Positions 1 to 9,854 are shown, numbered from the stretch's first letter. The stretch: DNA of 64,000 nucleotides from Dactylorhiza incarnata (GCA_033032865.1 JAWHQI010000148.1:4979501-5043500); one strand, 5' to 3'. A program made the numbers and translations. Notes: generated by a model from the letters alone, not told the origin.

Positions 1-1093
1 TCTTGTCTACTTTTCCTCTTTCAAAGGAATTTTCTAGAAGAAAATTTGAGAGAGTTTCATACCAAGCTCTAGGTGCTTGCTTAAGACCATATAGAGCTTT
101 GTTAAGTCTATAAACAAAGTTAGGAGAAGAGGGATTAACAAAACCTGGTGGTTGCTCCACATATACTTCTTCTTGAAGATCACCATTTAGAAAAGCACTC
201 TTGACATCCATTTGGTAGACTTTCATCTTCATGACGGCTGCATAGGCAAGAAAGAGCCTGATTGCCTCTAATCTAGCTACTTGAGCAAAGGTCTGGTTGT
301 AGTCTATCCCTTCTTCTTGTCTATATCCTTGTGCTACAAGTCTTGCCTTGTTCCTGACAATTACTCCAGTGGAATCTAATTTGTTTCTATATACCCATTT
401 TGTGCCAATCACTGGGTATTTTCTTGGTCTTTCCACTAAATTCCATACTTTGTTTCTTTCAAATTGGCCTAGTTCTTCTTGCATGGCCATAATCCAGTGA
501 GGATCACAATTTGCTTCCTCAAACTTCTTTGGTTCAACTTGTGATAGGAAGCATTGGAGCACCATCCCAGTGGAGACCTGGTGTCTTGTTCTTACTCCTG
601 TATTGGGGTCTCCAATTACTTGAGTTTGTGGATGATCCTTCAAATTGATCCCTGTTCTGCTTGAACTGGTCAGTTGTTCTTCTTCTTCATTCTCAATGAG
701 ATCATTGTTCAATTGTTCTTCCTGAACCATGTTCTCTTGTGGAAATGGATCTTGAATGCTCTTTTCTGAGGTTTCTTGTCCAGACTCCTCACTTGGTTCC
801 TCTAACTTGTTTTCCTCTCCATTATCTGTATTCTCTAGAGCTAGTTGCTCAAGCTGGGTTTCTATGCTGTTGTTTTCCCGTGGAAAAGAACTGGTGGGAG
901 TCTCCTCCCCCTTAAGTAGCATGTTAGTTTCATCAAATACAATGTGCATGGATTCTTCAATTTTAAGAGTTCATCTATTGTAGCACCTATAGGCTTTACT
1001 AGATGATGAGTATCCCAGAAATATTCCATCATTAGACTTCTTGTCAAATTTGGCAAGATGATCTTTCCCATTGTTTAGAATAAAGCAAGCACA
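1..1093 (-). pseudogene. Copia-A pol: reverse transcriptase (RVT_2), 5' part
   Basis: The minus strand encodes a recognisable copia RT. The run [17 protein letters not shown] lies near 300-410, and [20 protein letters not shown] then [13 protein letters not shown] lie near 40-230. The catalytic YVDD box should follow just beyond base 1. Upstream (400-1000) is the acidic, low-complexity linker between integrase and RT. At least two in-frame TGA codons break it: one right after the integrase block (about 1091) and one near 983, both where the family normally has a residue (…KIFG… and NRRTLKI). The first 800 bases are otherwise open. RT would copy the element RNA to cDNA in the cytoplasmic particle. 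Confidence 0.88.
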
Positions 1094-2017
1094 TCAAAAA
1101 ATTTTAAAATATTTAACAGTGGGTGTTTTATTTTTCAGGAGCTCATATGGAGTCTTTGATTTAGTTTTGTGTATGAGGCTTCTATTTAGAGCATAGTTTG
1201 CAGTGTTGACTGCTTCAGCCCAAAAGGTTTTTGGTAATCCTGATTCTGCAAGCAGGGTCCTTCCTGATTCTATTAAGGTTCTATTCTTCCTCTCAGCAAC
1301 TCCATTTTGTTGAGGAGTTCTAGGTGCTGAGAAGCTTTGTTTAATACCTTTTTCCTCACAGAGACTACAAATCATCTGTTTCTCAAATTCAGTCCCATGG
1401 TCACTTCTTATGATTGAAACATTGGAGTTGAACTCAGATTGAATTTGTTTTATGAATTTTGAGAGAATTTTATGGGTTTCAGATTTAACCCTTAGAAAGA
1501 ATACCCAGGTAAACCTAGAATAATCATCAACAATAACCAAGGAGTAGGATTTTCCACCCAAGCTCTGAGTGGATATGGGACCAAAGAGATCCATGTGTAG
1601 TAAGTATAGGGCCCTGGGAGAGTCATCCTTACCAATGGGTTTGAAAGATGATTTGGTCTGTTTTCCCAGTTGGCAAGGTCTACATGGAGAATCCTTAGAG
1701 TACCTACCCTTTGGTAAACCTTTGACTAGGTTATTCTTTACTAGTTTACTAATGGTTTTGCAGTTTAGATGACCTAGTCTCCTATGCCATAGTTCATATT
1801 TATCTATGATATTGTTGAATAAGCAAACTTCTGTGGGTGAAGAGCTAAAGTCCACTACATATACTTTTCCTTTTCTAGTTCCATTTAGTACTGTAGCACC
1901 AGTCTTGATATCAATAATATGGCAGAATAGTGTGGTGAATTTTACCTCATACCTACCATTTTCACATATCTGACTTATACTTATCAGATTGTGCTTTAGT
2001 CCTTTGACTACTGCCAC
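1094..2017 (-). pseudogene. Copia-A pol: GAG-pre-integrase and integrase core
   Basis: An open 307-codon stretch. Residues 50-110 are the GAG-pre-integrase zinc region (YELWHRRLGHLNCKTISKL, then CRPCQLGKQT), matching the HHCC finger of copia integrases. The rve core follows, with the DDE residues visible in MDLFGPIS, RSDHGTEFE and QQNGVAERKNRTL, then the ANYALNRSL and KTPYELL blocks. It would join element cDNA to host chromosomal DNA. The ATG at 2017 is internal to the polyprotein, because protease sequence continues upstream in the same frame. The block ends at an in-frame TGA where other copies read on, so it is part of a disrupted pol. Confidence 0.9.
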
Positions 2018-2215
2018 ATTCTTGAAGGTGACTTTCCCTTCTTTGAAATCTCCAAAGCCCTTGGTTTGGCCACAGCTAGAATCTCCAAAGGTTGCTGATG
2101 GTCCAAGTCTATCCTAAAAGTTGATTAATAGGTTTTTACATCCTGTCATGTGCATCGAGCATCCACTGTCCAAGTACCACACCATCCTGGAGATGTGATA
2201 CATCTGCACATAGAA
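2018..2215 (-). pseudogene. Copia-A pol: retropepsin-like protease
   Basis: The minus strand reads VWYLDSGCSMHMTG near 2130-2175, the typical copia aspartic protease active site (DSG flanked by WYLDS and HMTG). It is followed by GPSATFGD and GQTKGFGD, then by the GAG-pre-integrase block. An in-frame TAG lies just after the active-site segment (about 2116-2118). The protease would cut the Gag-Pol polyprotein during particle maturation. It is too short and broken to be functional here. Confidence 0.75.
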
Positions 2216-3058
2216 TTTTAAACATTAGTTTGGACCCTGCTGAGCTGGGGTCCCTTCCTCTCATTAGTAAAAGATTTAATAGAAGAATAAGTGGGTTTTT
2301 CAGGATATCCTTCCTTCTTATGGGGTACTGGCTTATCATACCAATCTTCTTGGATGATATCACAGAAATAATATTCATAATAGAAGGACATGGATTGAGA
2401 GACCTGTTTGGAAACAGAAAATTTTTTGTCTGAATTATTGCGTCGATAGGGATTTGACATAGCGTCGATATGGAGTCGACGCTTTCTTCATTCTGAGCCT
2501 ACTTTCAGTCGAAGCATGAGAGAGGTTGCGTTGAGTATAAGTCGACGCATTTTGGTATAAGCGTCGATTAGTACTCGACTCACGTTGGTAAGAATTTGAT
2601 GCATGTTCAAATTTTTCCTAAGGATATTTTCCTAAGATTCCTTTATCTGTAATTGGATTAGGTTTATTAAAAATAGCGGTTATTTCAGGACTTTCTTGTG
2701 ATCTTTCTCCTGTTAGATAATTCTCCCTAGTGAAGTGAATTGGATGTTTCCAGACAGATTCGCTGGAAGTTTGTGGTTTAGATGCTTCATTAGTATTCTG
2801 ATTTAGCTGTCTAAATCTATTAGTGAGATTCTCAGAAATGTTTTTGAGCTTCTGACCTTTCCCATTAAGAGAGTCTTCAAAGACTTTAGCCTTTGCAAGC
2901 TCCTTTCTTAGTGTTAGATTTTCTGAATAGATTTTGTCTAATTCCTCTTCTGAGAGTTCTAGATTGAGCTTATAATTTTTATGATGTGTATTTACCTGTT
3001 TGAGATTTTTTAATTCAATTCTTAATTCTTTTACTTCTTTTTCAGATTTGATTAGATC
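2216..3058 (-). pseudogene. Copia-A gag C-terminal region (coiled coil plus ASTxxRRN-like tract)
   Basis: In the same frame as gag, after one TGA at about 3057-3059, the minus strand continues with a long Lys/Glu/Leu-rich segment (EKEVKELRIELKN, LSEEELDKIYSEN), a likely coiled coil. A second segment at 2440-2600 is encoded by DNA crowded with TCGACG/CGTCGA motifs. These give loose peptide repeats such as NASTYTQRNLSHAST. The equivalent in Copia-B is 42905-43768. Stops near 2615 and 2435 break it. No enzymatic domain is visible; it looks like the linker between the gag core and protease. Confidence 0.6.
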
Positions 3059-4202
3059 TCAACAGAACTCTTTGAAACTTTGTTTGAAGTCAGTAGAAGA
3101 GAAATCTATATTATGAAGTATATTTACCATGGATGTATCATCAAGCTTCTCAGTGGCCATCAGCCAGGTTTCCTCTTGCTTGACCTCTTGCTGATCATCA
3201 TCTGATGAGGTACTTTCTTCAGATTCTGAATCACTCCAAGATTGAGCAATGAATCCTTTTTCTTTCTTCTTCTTCTTCTTCTTTAGATCTGTTCTTTCTA
3301 GATCCTTCTTATTGTTGATCTCTTTAGGACAATCAGGTGCAATGTGTCCAGGTTTCCTGTAAGAGTAGCATATAATTTCTTTAGTAGGTGTTTTATTATA
3401 CCTGGTTTTTGAATCTCTTCCTCTGGATCCTTCTGTTTTGATCCACTTCTTGAACCTTCTGGCCAGTAGACTGATCAGCTCCTCATCACTTGTAGAGGGT
3501 ACTCCTTCAACAGCTTTCAAAGCAATACTCTTTTCTTTTGGGAGTGGAGAAGCCTTTTCTTTTTCTTCTTTCTCAGCCCTTGTTTTCAACAGTTGTTCAT
3601 AGGATTTCAATTTACCCAATAGGACATCTGTTGAGAATTCTTTTTGACTTCTGGAGTCTTTGATTGGCCAGATTCTTGAATCCCAAGAGCTAGGGAAGCA
3701 AGTCAGCAATTTGTCATTTATCTCAGTAAGAGATATGTCCTTCTCAAGTGTTCTCAATTCATTGACTATGAGGCTGAATCTTGAATACATGTCAGCAACA
3801 CTTTCACTTTCTTTCTTTTGGAAGTTTTCATATTGGGAGATGAGTAGTGCCTTTCTGTCCTTTTTCTCATCAGCACTTCCCTCAACCATTTTGGTGAGAG
3901 CTTCCCATACTTCCTTAGCTGACTCACACTCAGCAATCTTTTGGAAGATTTCATCTAAGAGAGTTGAAGCTAGGATATTCATAGCCTTGGCATCATATGC
4001 TTGGGCTTTCTTTTCCTCTTCTGTCCATTCAGCCTTTGGAGCTAGTGTTTCAGTTACTTTTCCACTTGAATCCTTTTTGAATGGCTTGGGGGGACCTGTC
4101 ATGACAACATTAAATAATTCATCATCAATAGAGTTTAAATAAATTCTGATTCTTGTTTTCCAAACTGCAAACTTTTCAAGATTGCACATTGGTGGTCTGG
4201 TG
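3059..4202 (-). pseudogene. Copia-A gag (capsid, zinc knuckle), 5' end displaced by CACTA insertion
   Basis: This is the main gag open frame. It begins CNLEKFAVWKTRIRIYLNSI and carries a UBN2/retrotran_gag core: IFQKIAECESAKEVWEALTK, then QYENFQKKESESVADMYSRF, then LLTCFPSSWDSRIW and LLGKLKSYEQLL. A zinc knuckle near residue 280 reads CYSYRKPGHIAPDC; the second Cys of CX2CX4HX4C is Tyr. Comparison with Copia-B (45247) shows the real start is MAQIKDYAS at 8146, interrupted after the ninth codon by the CACTA element. The protein would form the capsid and package RNA. The split and a TGA at 3057-3059 make it a pseudogene. Confidence 0.9.
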
Positions 4203-4235
4203 CACTACAAGAAAATTGACAATTAGTGACGAAAA
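4203..4235 (+). repeat. CACTA left terminal inverted repeat
   Basis: Begins CACTACAAGAAAATTGACAA and pairs with 8086-8118 over about 33 bases with two mismatches. The terminal CACTA pentamer is the cleavage-site signature of the superfamily. Confidence 0.93.
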
Positions 4236-4600
4236 TTTTGGTCACTAAATATTGCGATTTGGTCACTAAAGGCATTTAGTGACCAAATTTAATCCGTCAC
4301 AAGGTGGTTGCAAAATGGGCGTCACAAAATGTCTTTAGTGACCAAATAAATTTCCGTCACTAAATATATATTTTTAGTGACAACTGATTTTCGTCACTAA
4401 ATGTATATTCTAGTGACCGTTGATTTTCGTCACTAAATGTACATTTATAGTGGCAACTATTTTTCGTCACTAAATGTACATTATTAGTGAAAACTATTTT
4501 TCGTCACTAAATGTACATTATTAGCAATCACTTTTTCGTCACTAAATATATTTAGTGACCAGATTTATTTAATCATTAATTGTACAATGCACTAATAACA
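4216..4600. repeat. CACTA left subterminal repeat array
   Basis: Roughly ten copies of a 12-14-base motif like TTTCGTCACTAAAT (also as its complement TTTAGTGACGAAA) are spaced 25-40 bases apart. Such arrays bind the CACTA transposase. They thin out past 4600, where AT-rich filler begins and runs to the captured gene fragment at 4969. Confidence 0.85.
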
Positions 4601-4968
4601 ATTTTTTGTTACTAAAATTATTTATTTTATCATTAAATACACCAATAAATAAAATATTCATTTGCTAAAAAAATCTCATGAACGAAAAGAGAATGTTTCT
4701 TTAAATTTATTAATAGAAAAAAGGTGGGAGATAGCCCAAACCCTTTAGTACAGACCAATAGAGCTTTAACTCTATTAAACTCAATACATAAAAAAAATTC
4801 TATAATAAACAAACATTGTACGTAATAATTCTTTTTTTACATGTAACACAAAATAAATAAATATACTGTGTTAGAACAAATATAAGCATCATGGAACTTG
4901 CTATGCTCTTCCTCACTCCACCTCTCTCGCTGCCTCGTGATCCTATAAGGCTTCCGCTTGAAATCAAT

Positions 4969-5319
4969 CTAGTAAAAGAAGCCGAGAACTCTCCCGCCAA
5001 CATTCTTCCTCATGGCTTCCTCATGGTCCATGATACCAGCAGAAGTAGCCAACACAATGTAACCAAACTGCAAATTTTTTAACATATAATATGGAATTTT
5101 ATGAATACAGATATAATAGAACACCAAATAATCTACCTACCTGTCTGGAGGGCAACAACCTGTTAGTCCAATGTTCAAAATCCTTTACACCAACATCAAA
5201 CCAAGGACTGATGACACCGCATTTGTTCAATCTGTAGTTCAATTCGACAACTATTTTCCCATCCCGGTGATCATCCACGTATTCAAACTCATGAATGTAC
5301 CGTGGAGAAGGAATCTAAT
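4969..5319 (-). pseudogene. RPS15A: Captured ribosomal protein S15a gene fragment with one intron
   Basis: Minus-strand exon 5319-5141 encodes [20 protein letters not shown], then [17 protein letters not shown] and RLLPSRQ. A 73-bp intron (5140-5068) with GTAGGT donor and TTTGCAG acceptor follows. The last exon 5067-4969 encodes [20 protein letters not shown] and ends GGRVLGFFY plus TAG at 4971-4969. This is the C-terminal two thirds of cytosolic 40S protein S15a (uS8), ending at the natural C-terminus. At the 5' side, residues expected before HGYI (VMQK) are missing and the frame slips near 5303. The retained intron shows capture from genomic DNA, not from mRNA. No start exon is seen, so it cannot make S15a. 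Confidence 0.92.
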
Positions 5320-5652
5320 GGAGTTTAGCCTGCCAATAGGCCAAACAAAGTTAAGCAGAAAGCCTAATTTTTGTTAGTTTTATGATCTACCTATAACGAA
5401 AATGTGATCCAACGAAAAAAAGAAAAAGAAAAACTTAAATCACGAGGCAAAGCAGGATAAACTGAAGAAATATTAGGACAGAATCTTTATAAAAGAACAA
5501 AAATAATGAAACCAAACTGAAAGCCCATGATGCACATGCAGCATAAATACATTTCAATGAGTAATACAAATCATATAAAAATGAAGAATGTCTTCCAACA
5601 GAATGAAGGTTCCACTGGTGATCTCGTTAGCTAGAAATGAGCAAGAAATTAT

Positions 5653-5731
5653 CACTAAATAGTCGAAATACCCCAATACAAATTTACCTTCAGAAGTAAG
5701 TATTTTTTCAGCCTCTTCAGTGGTTGTAAAA
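5653..5731 (-). pseudogene. Probable captured exon of a protein disulfide isomerase-like gene
   Basis: On the minus strand, after a T-rich tract ending in AG (splice-acceptor-like), the frame reads FTTTEEAEKILTSEGKFVLG then YFDYLV. This resembles, from memory of the family, the segment TxEEAEKVLTSxxKVVLGYLNSLV in plant PDI-like 1-3/1-4 proteins. Only about 26 codons match, and what follows (5652 downward) does not. It is likely a second gene piece picked up by the CACTA element, in the same orientation as the RPS15A piece. A chance match is possible. Confidence 0.5.
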
Positions 5732-6760
5732 CTTGAACAAAAAAAATTACATGCCTCCAATGCTCTAAACTCAAAAGAATAAAAATAAATAATAATGTAT
5801 ATTATATATAGATAGATGCCATACCAGATGAAGCTTTAACCTCAGGTGAAAATATTCATGGAGTCAGGTTATTTACATGTCCGCCTCAGGCGGCAGGGTC
5901 ATGTCCTAAATAAATAATAATTTAACAGCACCAAATCGATGAAATTCAATAGCAGAATGGCCATGTCCTAAATAAGAAAGAAATTGGTTAACTATAACAT
6001 TTTAATGATTCAAAATATTCATCTATTTGAGAATTATAAAGCAATTATAATATCAATTTGAATATAAATTAGTTAACTACGACATATCAATGATTCACAT
6101 GCACAAGTAAGCAATTATCTGTCAACAATTTTCTTTTAATAAAGTCAATAATCTTCAAATAAAATAATATGAATTTGAGTTTCTGCCACCTACAAACCTT
6201 GTCTGCGTGTTTCCAAAGCATGCTCTACCTGTTCTTTATTCTCTGCTTAATGGGGAGCCCTATTTGACATTAAATCAAATGCTTAAAATGCATGAATTCT
6301 GCCAAGTTATAGCCAACACTAGAATGATGAACTCCTGAGAATGCATGAACATTGCTTTGGATGAAGAATGCTTACCAAATGATTACTTAATTTGTAGTTA
6401 AGTTAGGTAATTGTACACAGTTGCTGCAGTGTTCCAGCAAAATTTGTTGATGGAATTTCCAGAGGCTGCAATGGATGCAAATAAAACCTATCCATTAGTA
6501 AATTATAGTGAACAGATTGCAAAGCTTAGATGGAAAAAATAGTTTGCAATGAAGGTGCTCTGTTATATAATTTTATATATTTGAACATTGATGTCATAAA
6601 ATGTTTATTTTCGGAGTCTAGAGAAGATGGACTCATTTACTGTGTTTCTGGAAGAGTCAATTGTTTGAGCAATCAAAACTAAAGAATTATCACCAAGAAA
6701 ATGATAGTAACAAGACTAAAGCCAAACAACTGATGGGCAATCGAAAGGAGGGGGGGGGGG
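5732..6760. other. CACTA internal AT-rich filler, no gene seen
   Basis: About 1 kb of AT-rich sequence with no convincing reading frame or recognisable exon. It ends in a G-rich run at 6748-6760. It could contain introns or noncoding flanks of the captured genes, but I cannot align any part. Confidence 0.5.
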
Positions 6761-6778
6761 ACTAAAAACTATGTATTC

Positions 6779-7290
6779 AACAAGAAAGCAATATTACCTA
6801 TGGATCTGCGACATAGGCGATGAGGCTTCGCATCTTTCCGTAGGATCTGCGAAATCGGTGATGTGGCTAGGCTTCTTTCAGGAGGTCTGCGACAGAGGTG
6901 ATGAGGCTTGCCTTGAATAAAAAAACTTCGCAACCTGGAGGTTCGCGAAGGAAGGCCCAGCCCTAGTAGAGAAAGATGATCAGGCTGGCGAGCAGGAGAG
7001 ATCTGCTGCGATGCCCTAGCAGCCGGAGGAAATGGCGAGCAGGAGAGATCGTGCGGGAGAGATGAGGAATATCGCGCGATCAACAAATGCAGTCGGCGAA
7101 TGAGATGAGAATTAAACCTGACATTTCGATGTCTAACATAGGTTCAAATGGGCCTGGAGAATGTAATTTAGCCGCATTGATAAATAGGACCGATCAACAA
7201 ATGCAGCGCGAGTGTTTAGCCGCATTGATAAATAGGACCTGGATGCAATTTAGCCGCGAGTGTTTTGCATCATAACACCGCAACTGCAAT
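6779..7290. repeat. Degenerate short direct repeats inside the CACTA element
   Basis: Around 6798-6920 a unit like GGATCTGCGA..GGTGATG..GGCTT recurs three times with changes. Around 7145-7260 the block TTTAGCCGCATTGATAAATA recurs with partial third and fourth copies. Two ATCTCTCCTGCTCGCC-like units (as complement) lie near 6990-7050. Base composition is GC-richer than the flanks, so this may be another captured 5' region, but no protein match is recognised. Confidence 0.6.
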
Positions 7291-7447
7291 TTAACTATAA
7301 CCAAAAATAAGTGGAGCATCATAATACCGCATTGATAAAATGTTGAATATTGCTTCATTTAAATACTTTAGCAGCCAGTTTACTATAGTAGGAATGAATA
7401 GCAGCCCGTATACTATAGCATCCCGTTTACTATAAGATCGGACGCTG

Positions 7448-7485
7448 TACACTCGCGCTATATCATTTGATATAGCACGAGTGTA
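7448..7485. repeat. Near-perfect 38-bp palindrome in CACTA element
   Basis: TACACTCG-C-GCTATATCA, a 2-base spacer, then TGATATAGC-A-CGAGTGTA: 18-bp arms with a single mismatch. It lies 16 bp before a (TA)n run at 7501-7524. It could extrude as a cruciform or be the relic of a small MITE. Confidence 0.75.
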
Positions 7486-7849
7486 TATCCTATAAATCCA
7501 TATATATATATATATATATATATAATTACCATTTGTCAAAAATCTAGGGTTGGGCTGCACTTTTAGGAAAGGCAGTGGCACTAACTTAAATCATAAATAC
7601 GATTCCAGAGTTTACGTTGGAGAGAAGTTACTGAACGAGAATTGACTTGAAGGAATCATGGGAGGATCAACTCGAGATGCTCTCGAGAAAGATATGAAAT
7701 TATTTCTTTTAATTAGGTGTGAATGGGGCGAGATAACCTAACCAAAGTTAATTAGCGTGCATTTTATGTTTAATGACATATTATTATAAAATGACTTTCA
7801 TTTAAGAGAGAATAAATGAAAATTTTTATGAAAAAAACTTCGAAATATT

Positions 7850-8105
7850 GATAATTAGTGACTAACTTTTTTTGTCACTAAATAAATATTTTAGTGACTA
7901 AATTATTTCTGGTCACTAAATACTTTAGAAAATTTACTTTTGTGACAGAACTTATATTTCGTCACTAAAGATATGTTTTTTGTGACCAAAAATTTATTTC
8001 GTCACTAAAGACGTATCTTTAGTGACGAACTATATTTCGTCACTAAAGAGCTATCTTTAGTGACGAAATATATTTCGTCACTATGTTTTCATCACTAAAT
8101 GTCAA
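7850..8105. repeat. CACTA right subterminal repeat array
   Basis: Repeated TTTCGTCACTAAAG/TTTAGTGACGAA motifs, mirrored relative to the left array and at the same spacing, immediately inside the right terminal repeat. Confidence 0.85.
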
Positions 8106-8118
8106 TTTTCTTGTAGTG
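8086..8118 (-). repeat. CACTA right terminal inverted repeat
   Basis: The complement of the left end: the + strand finishes TTTTCTTGTAGTG at 8118, followed by TGGAAGC of Copia-A gag. Confidence 0.93.
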
Positions 8119-8146
8119 TGGAAGCATAATCTTTGATTTGTGCCAT
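8119..8146 (-). pseudogene. Copia-A gag start codon and first codons, cut off by CACTA
   Basis: ATG at 8146-8144 followed by AQIKDYAS, the same N-terminus as the Copia-B gag at 45247. The reading frame then runs into the CACTA terminal repeat; the remainder of gag resumes at 4202. Confidence 0.88.
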
Positions 8147-8226
8147 GAAAGTAGTTAAATATATATATATATATAAATACAAGAGGTAGGATCTTTTTGA
8201 TCAAGGAGTTAACCTTTTTAGATCAA

Positions 8227-8243
8227 CCTAGCTCTGATAGCAA
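8227..8243 (-). promoter_or_regulatory. Copia-A primer binding site (initiator Met tRNA)
   Basis: The minus strand reads TTGCTATCAGAGCTAGG directly after the LTR. The family form is TGGTATCAGAGC, complementary to the 3' end of tRNA-iMet. One base differs (GCT for GGT), consistent with decay. Confidence 0.85.
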
Positions 8244-8244
8244 T

Positions 8245-9584
8245 TGAAAGTGCACAGTTTACCTCACTAGAATTCTCTAGAGGGGGGGGGGGGGTGAATA
8301 GAGATTAAAAATTATTTTGTGCAAAGTTAATATATATGTGTATGATCACAGATTATAGCTTCCCACACACCAACAAGAATTAAACAAGTAAAGAAATCAA
8401 ATGCAAGAAAAGAAATCACAGCACAACACAAGAAAATATAGTGGTTCCCCAAACTTTGGGTAGTCCACTCTTCTACCCCCTTGGTAGGAATTCACTATCT
8501 TGCACTGAGTCTTTTGATATGGAGACTCTTAGAACCACCCTGAGTCTTTTGATAAGGAGACTCTTAGAACCAACTGAGACATTTGATAAGAAGACTCTTA
8601 GAACCAGTACAACTGAATTTTTTGAAGAGTGATTCTAAAAACTCTTTTACAATATGTGAGAATGAAAATAAGAAAAAGGAAAAGAAATATTTAAAACAAG
8701 AATGAATCTTCTTCCTAGCAAGAAGATTGGAAGCACAAGAAGTAGTGAATTAAATCTTTCTTCTATAGAGAGAAGAAGATTTGTAGCTTTTCTCTCTTAT
8801 GTGAGAGCTATCAGAATTTGGAGCAGAGTGACTTCAGAAGAAGAAGGAGAAGATGAAGGCTTTGTCTCTGCAGCACACTATCACTTTTCTCAGCTTATCT
8901 CTCTATTCTTTTGGGAGCTTTTCCTCTATTTCAAATGTTTATGGTAGATCACTCATTTTTCTTTTTTTTCTGCCGACCTCCTCTTTTTATAGCTCTGTTT
9001 TAGTCAAATAATACTATAGGAGGAAAATCAATTAGCAATCAGACAAATAGAAAGAAAGAAATATTTCCATAATGACATATTCTGTAGAAGGAAAGAGTGA
9101 GTCCTGATTTCAAATAATATCCAAAGTAAAGTTAATCAGATTAGCCAAGAATCAAATAGAAGGAAAGAATGATTCAGAACGGCTATAAAATATTAACATT
9201 ATTCCATACAAATCAGATCTACTGAAAGAAGGAAAGAGATCTGGCGCATATTTAAATCTGTCACATAAATCGACGTTCGTCGATTACCATTCGACGTAAG
9301 CGTCGAATTCATCCTGGCTGGACGTCGAGAGGAGAATAAGGAAGGTGCGTCGACAACGGTGCGTCGACTATATTAGATGCGTCGACTAGAAATCAAAGTA
9401 ACATCGACAACACATACGTCGAAATCTTCCTAGAATTACTTCGACTCAATCTGAAGGAAACGTCGACTACATTTCGACGTTGCGTCGAATACTATTCGAC
9501 GCATATTTACTTAGCCTTATTTTTCATTAATAGAATTCTTCTTTAACTCATTTCTAGGGGTTAAGAGAAATCATTTTTCTAACA
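8245..9584 (-). repeat. Copia-A 5' LTR (1340 bp)
   Basis: Minus orientation TG..CA ends: the + strand begins TGAAAGTGCACAG and ends TTTTTCTAACA. It aligns along its length to the Copia-B LTRs. It contains a G12-14 run near 8282, three 34-35-bp repeats of GAGTCTTTTGATAAGGAGAC type near 8500-8610, a minus-strand TATA box (complement of CTTTTTATA, 8983-8991), and a TCGACG-rich tract at 9265-9510. Confidence 0.9.
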
Positions 9585-9830
9585 AATTATTTTTCTCAAA
9601 TTAAGATCTCATTTTTAAACAAATCAATCCAACCTTTTATTTATAGTTCGCCTGGATTAAGGTAAAATTGAACTTCTCTGTGGATCGACCCGTAATCGCA
9701 TTGGTATTATATTCGTACACCGAGCACTTGCGGTTTTTATTACTTAAAATTTTGTTGCACTAAATCAACTTCGCTCATAGACTGCTTATTATATTGTATT
9801 GTTAGTTTAGTGCTTTGAAATTGCTCACCA
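9585..9830 (+). repeat. Gypsy-1 LTR 3' remnant
   Basis: The LTR ends ..TTGCTCACCA followed by AGTTTTTGGCGCC, the same junction as in Gypsy-D (ATCACCA then AGTTTTTGGCGCC). Its 5' part is missing because Copia-A sits immediately to the left. Confidence 0.75.
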
Positions 9831-9836
9831 AGTTTT

Positions 9837-9854
9837 TGGCGCCTTTGCCGGAGA
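9837..9854 (+). promoter_or_regulatory. Gypsy-1 primer binding site
   Basis: TGGCGCCTTTGCCGGAGA, six bases after the LTR end. Athila-type gypsy elements use TGGCGCCGTTGCCGGGGA here, complementary to a tRNA 3' end (tRNA-Asp in described cases). Confidence 0.8.

Larger units (their letters stand above)
4203..8118. mobile_element. Non-autonomous CACTA (En/Spm) transposon carrying captured gene fragments
   Basis: Both ends begin CACTACAAGAAAATTGACA on their own strand and form about 33-bp terminal inverted repeats with two mismatches. Each end is followed by many copies of a TTTCGTCACTAAA-like subterminal repeat, the expected transposase-binding arrangement of CACTA elements. The element splits Copia-A gag. 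The uninterrupted sequence at 45210-45235 in Copia-B gives the empty site, showing either a 2-bp TG duplication or the usual 3-bp GTG duplication with one base lost. No transposase reading frame is seen, so it depended on a partner. Inside are an RPS15a fragment and a probable PDI exon, both antisense to the + strand. Confidence 0.93.
1..9584 (-). mobile_element. Copia-A: Ty1/copia LTR retrotransposon, 5' LTR to RT, truncated by window edge
   Basis: Reading on the minus strand the order is 5' LTR (9584-8245), tRNA-iMet primer site, gag, protease, integrase, reverse transcriptase. This order (integrase before RT) defines Ty1/copia. The rest of RT, RNase H and the 3' LTR lie left of the window. 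The copy is dead: gag is split by a CACTA transposon at 4203-8118 and pol has several in-frame stops. LTR and gag are closely related to Copia-B at 38998-60458, so both belong to one family. The LTR end at 9584 abuts the LTR tail of Gypsy-1, so Copia-A probably inserted into that older element. The target-site duplication cannot be checked because the other end is outside. Confidence 0.93.

Noticed and set aside
4969..5319. A functional RPS15A gene
   Set aside because: The 5' coding part is missing or deleted, the frame slips near 5303, and it lies between CACTA ends; it is a captured fragment.
8281..8294. Long G runs (also 39036 and 45388) as assembly errors
   Set aside because: They occur at the same place in all three LTR copies, so they are a family feature, although exact lengths are unreliable.
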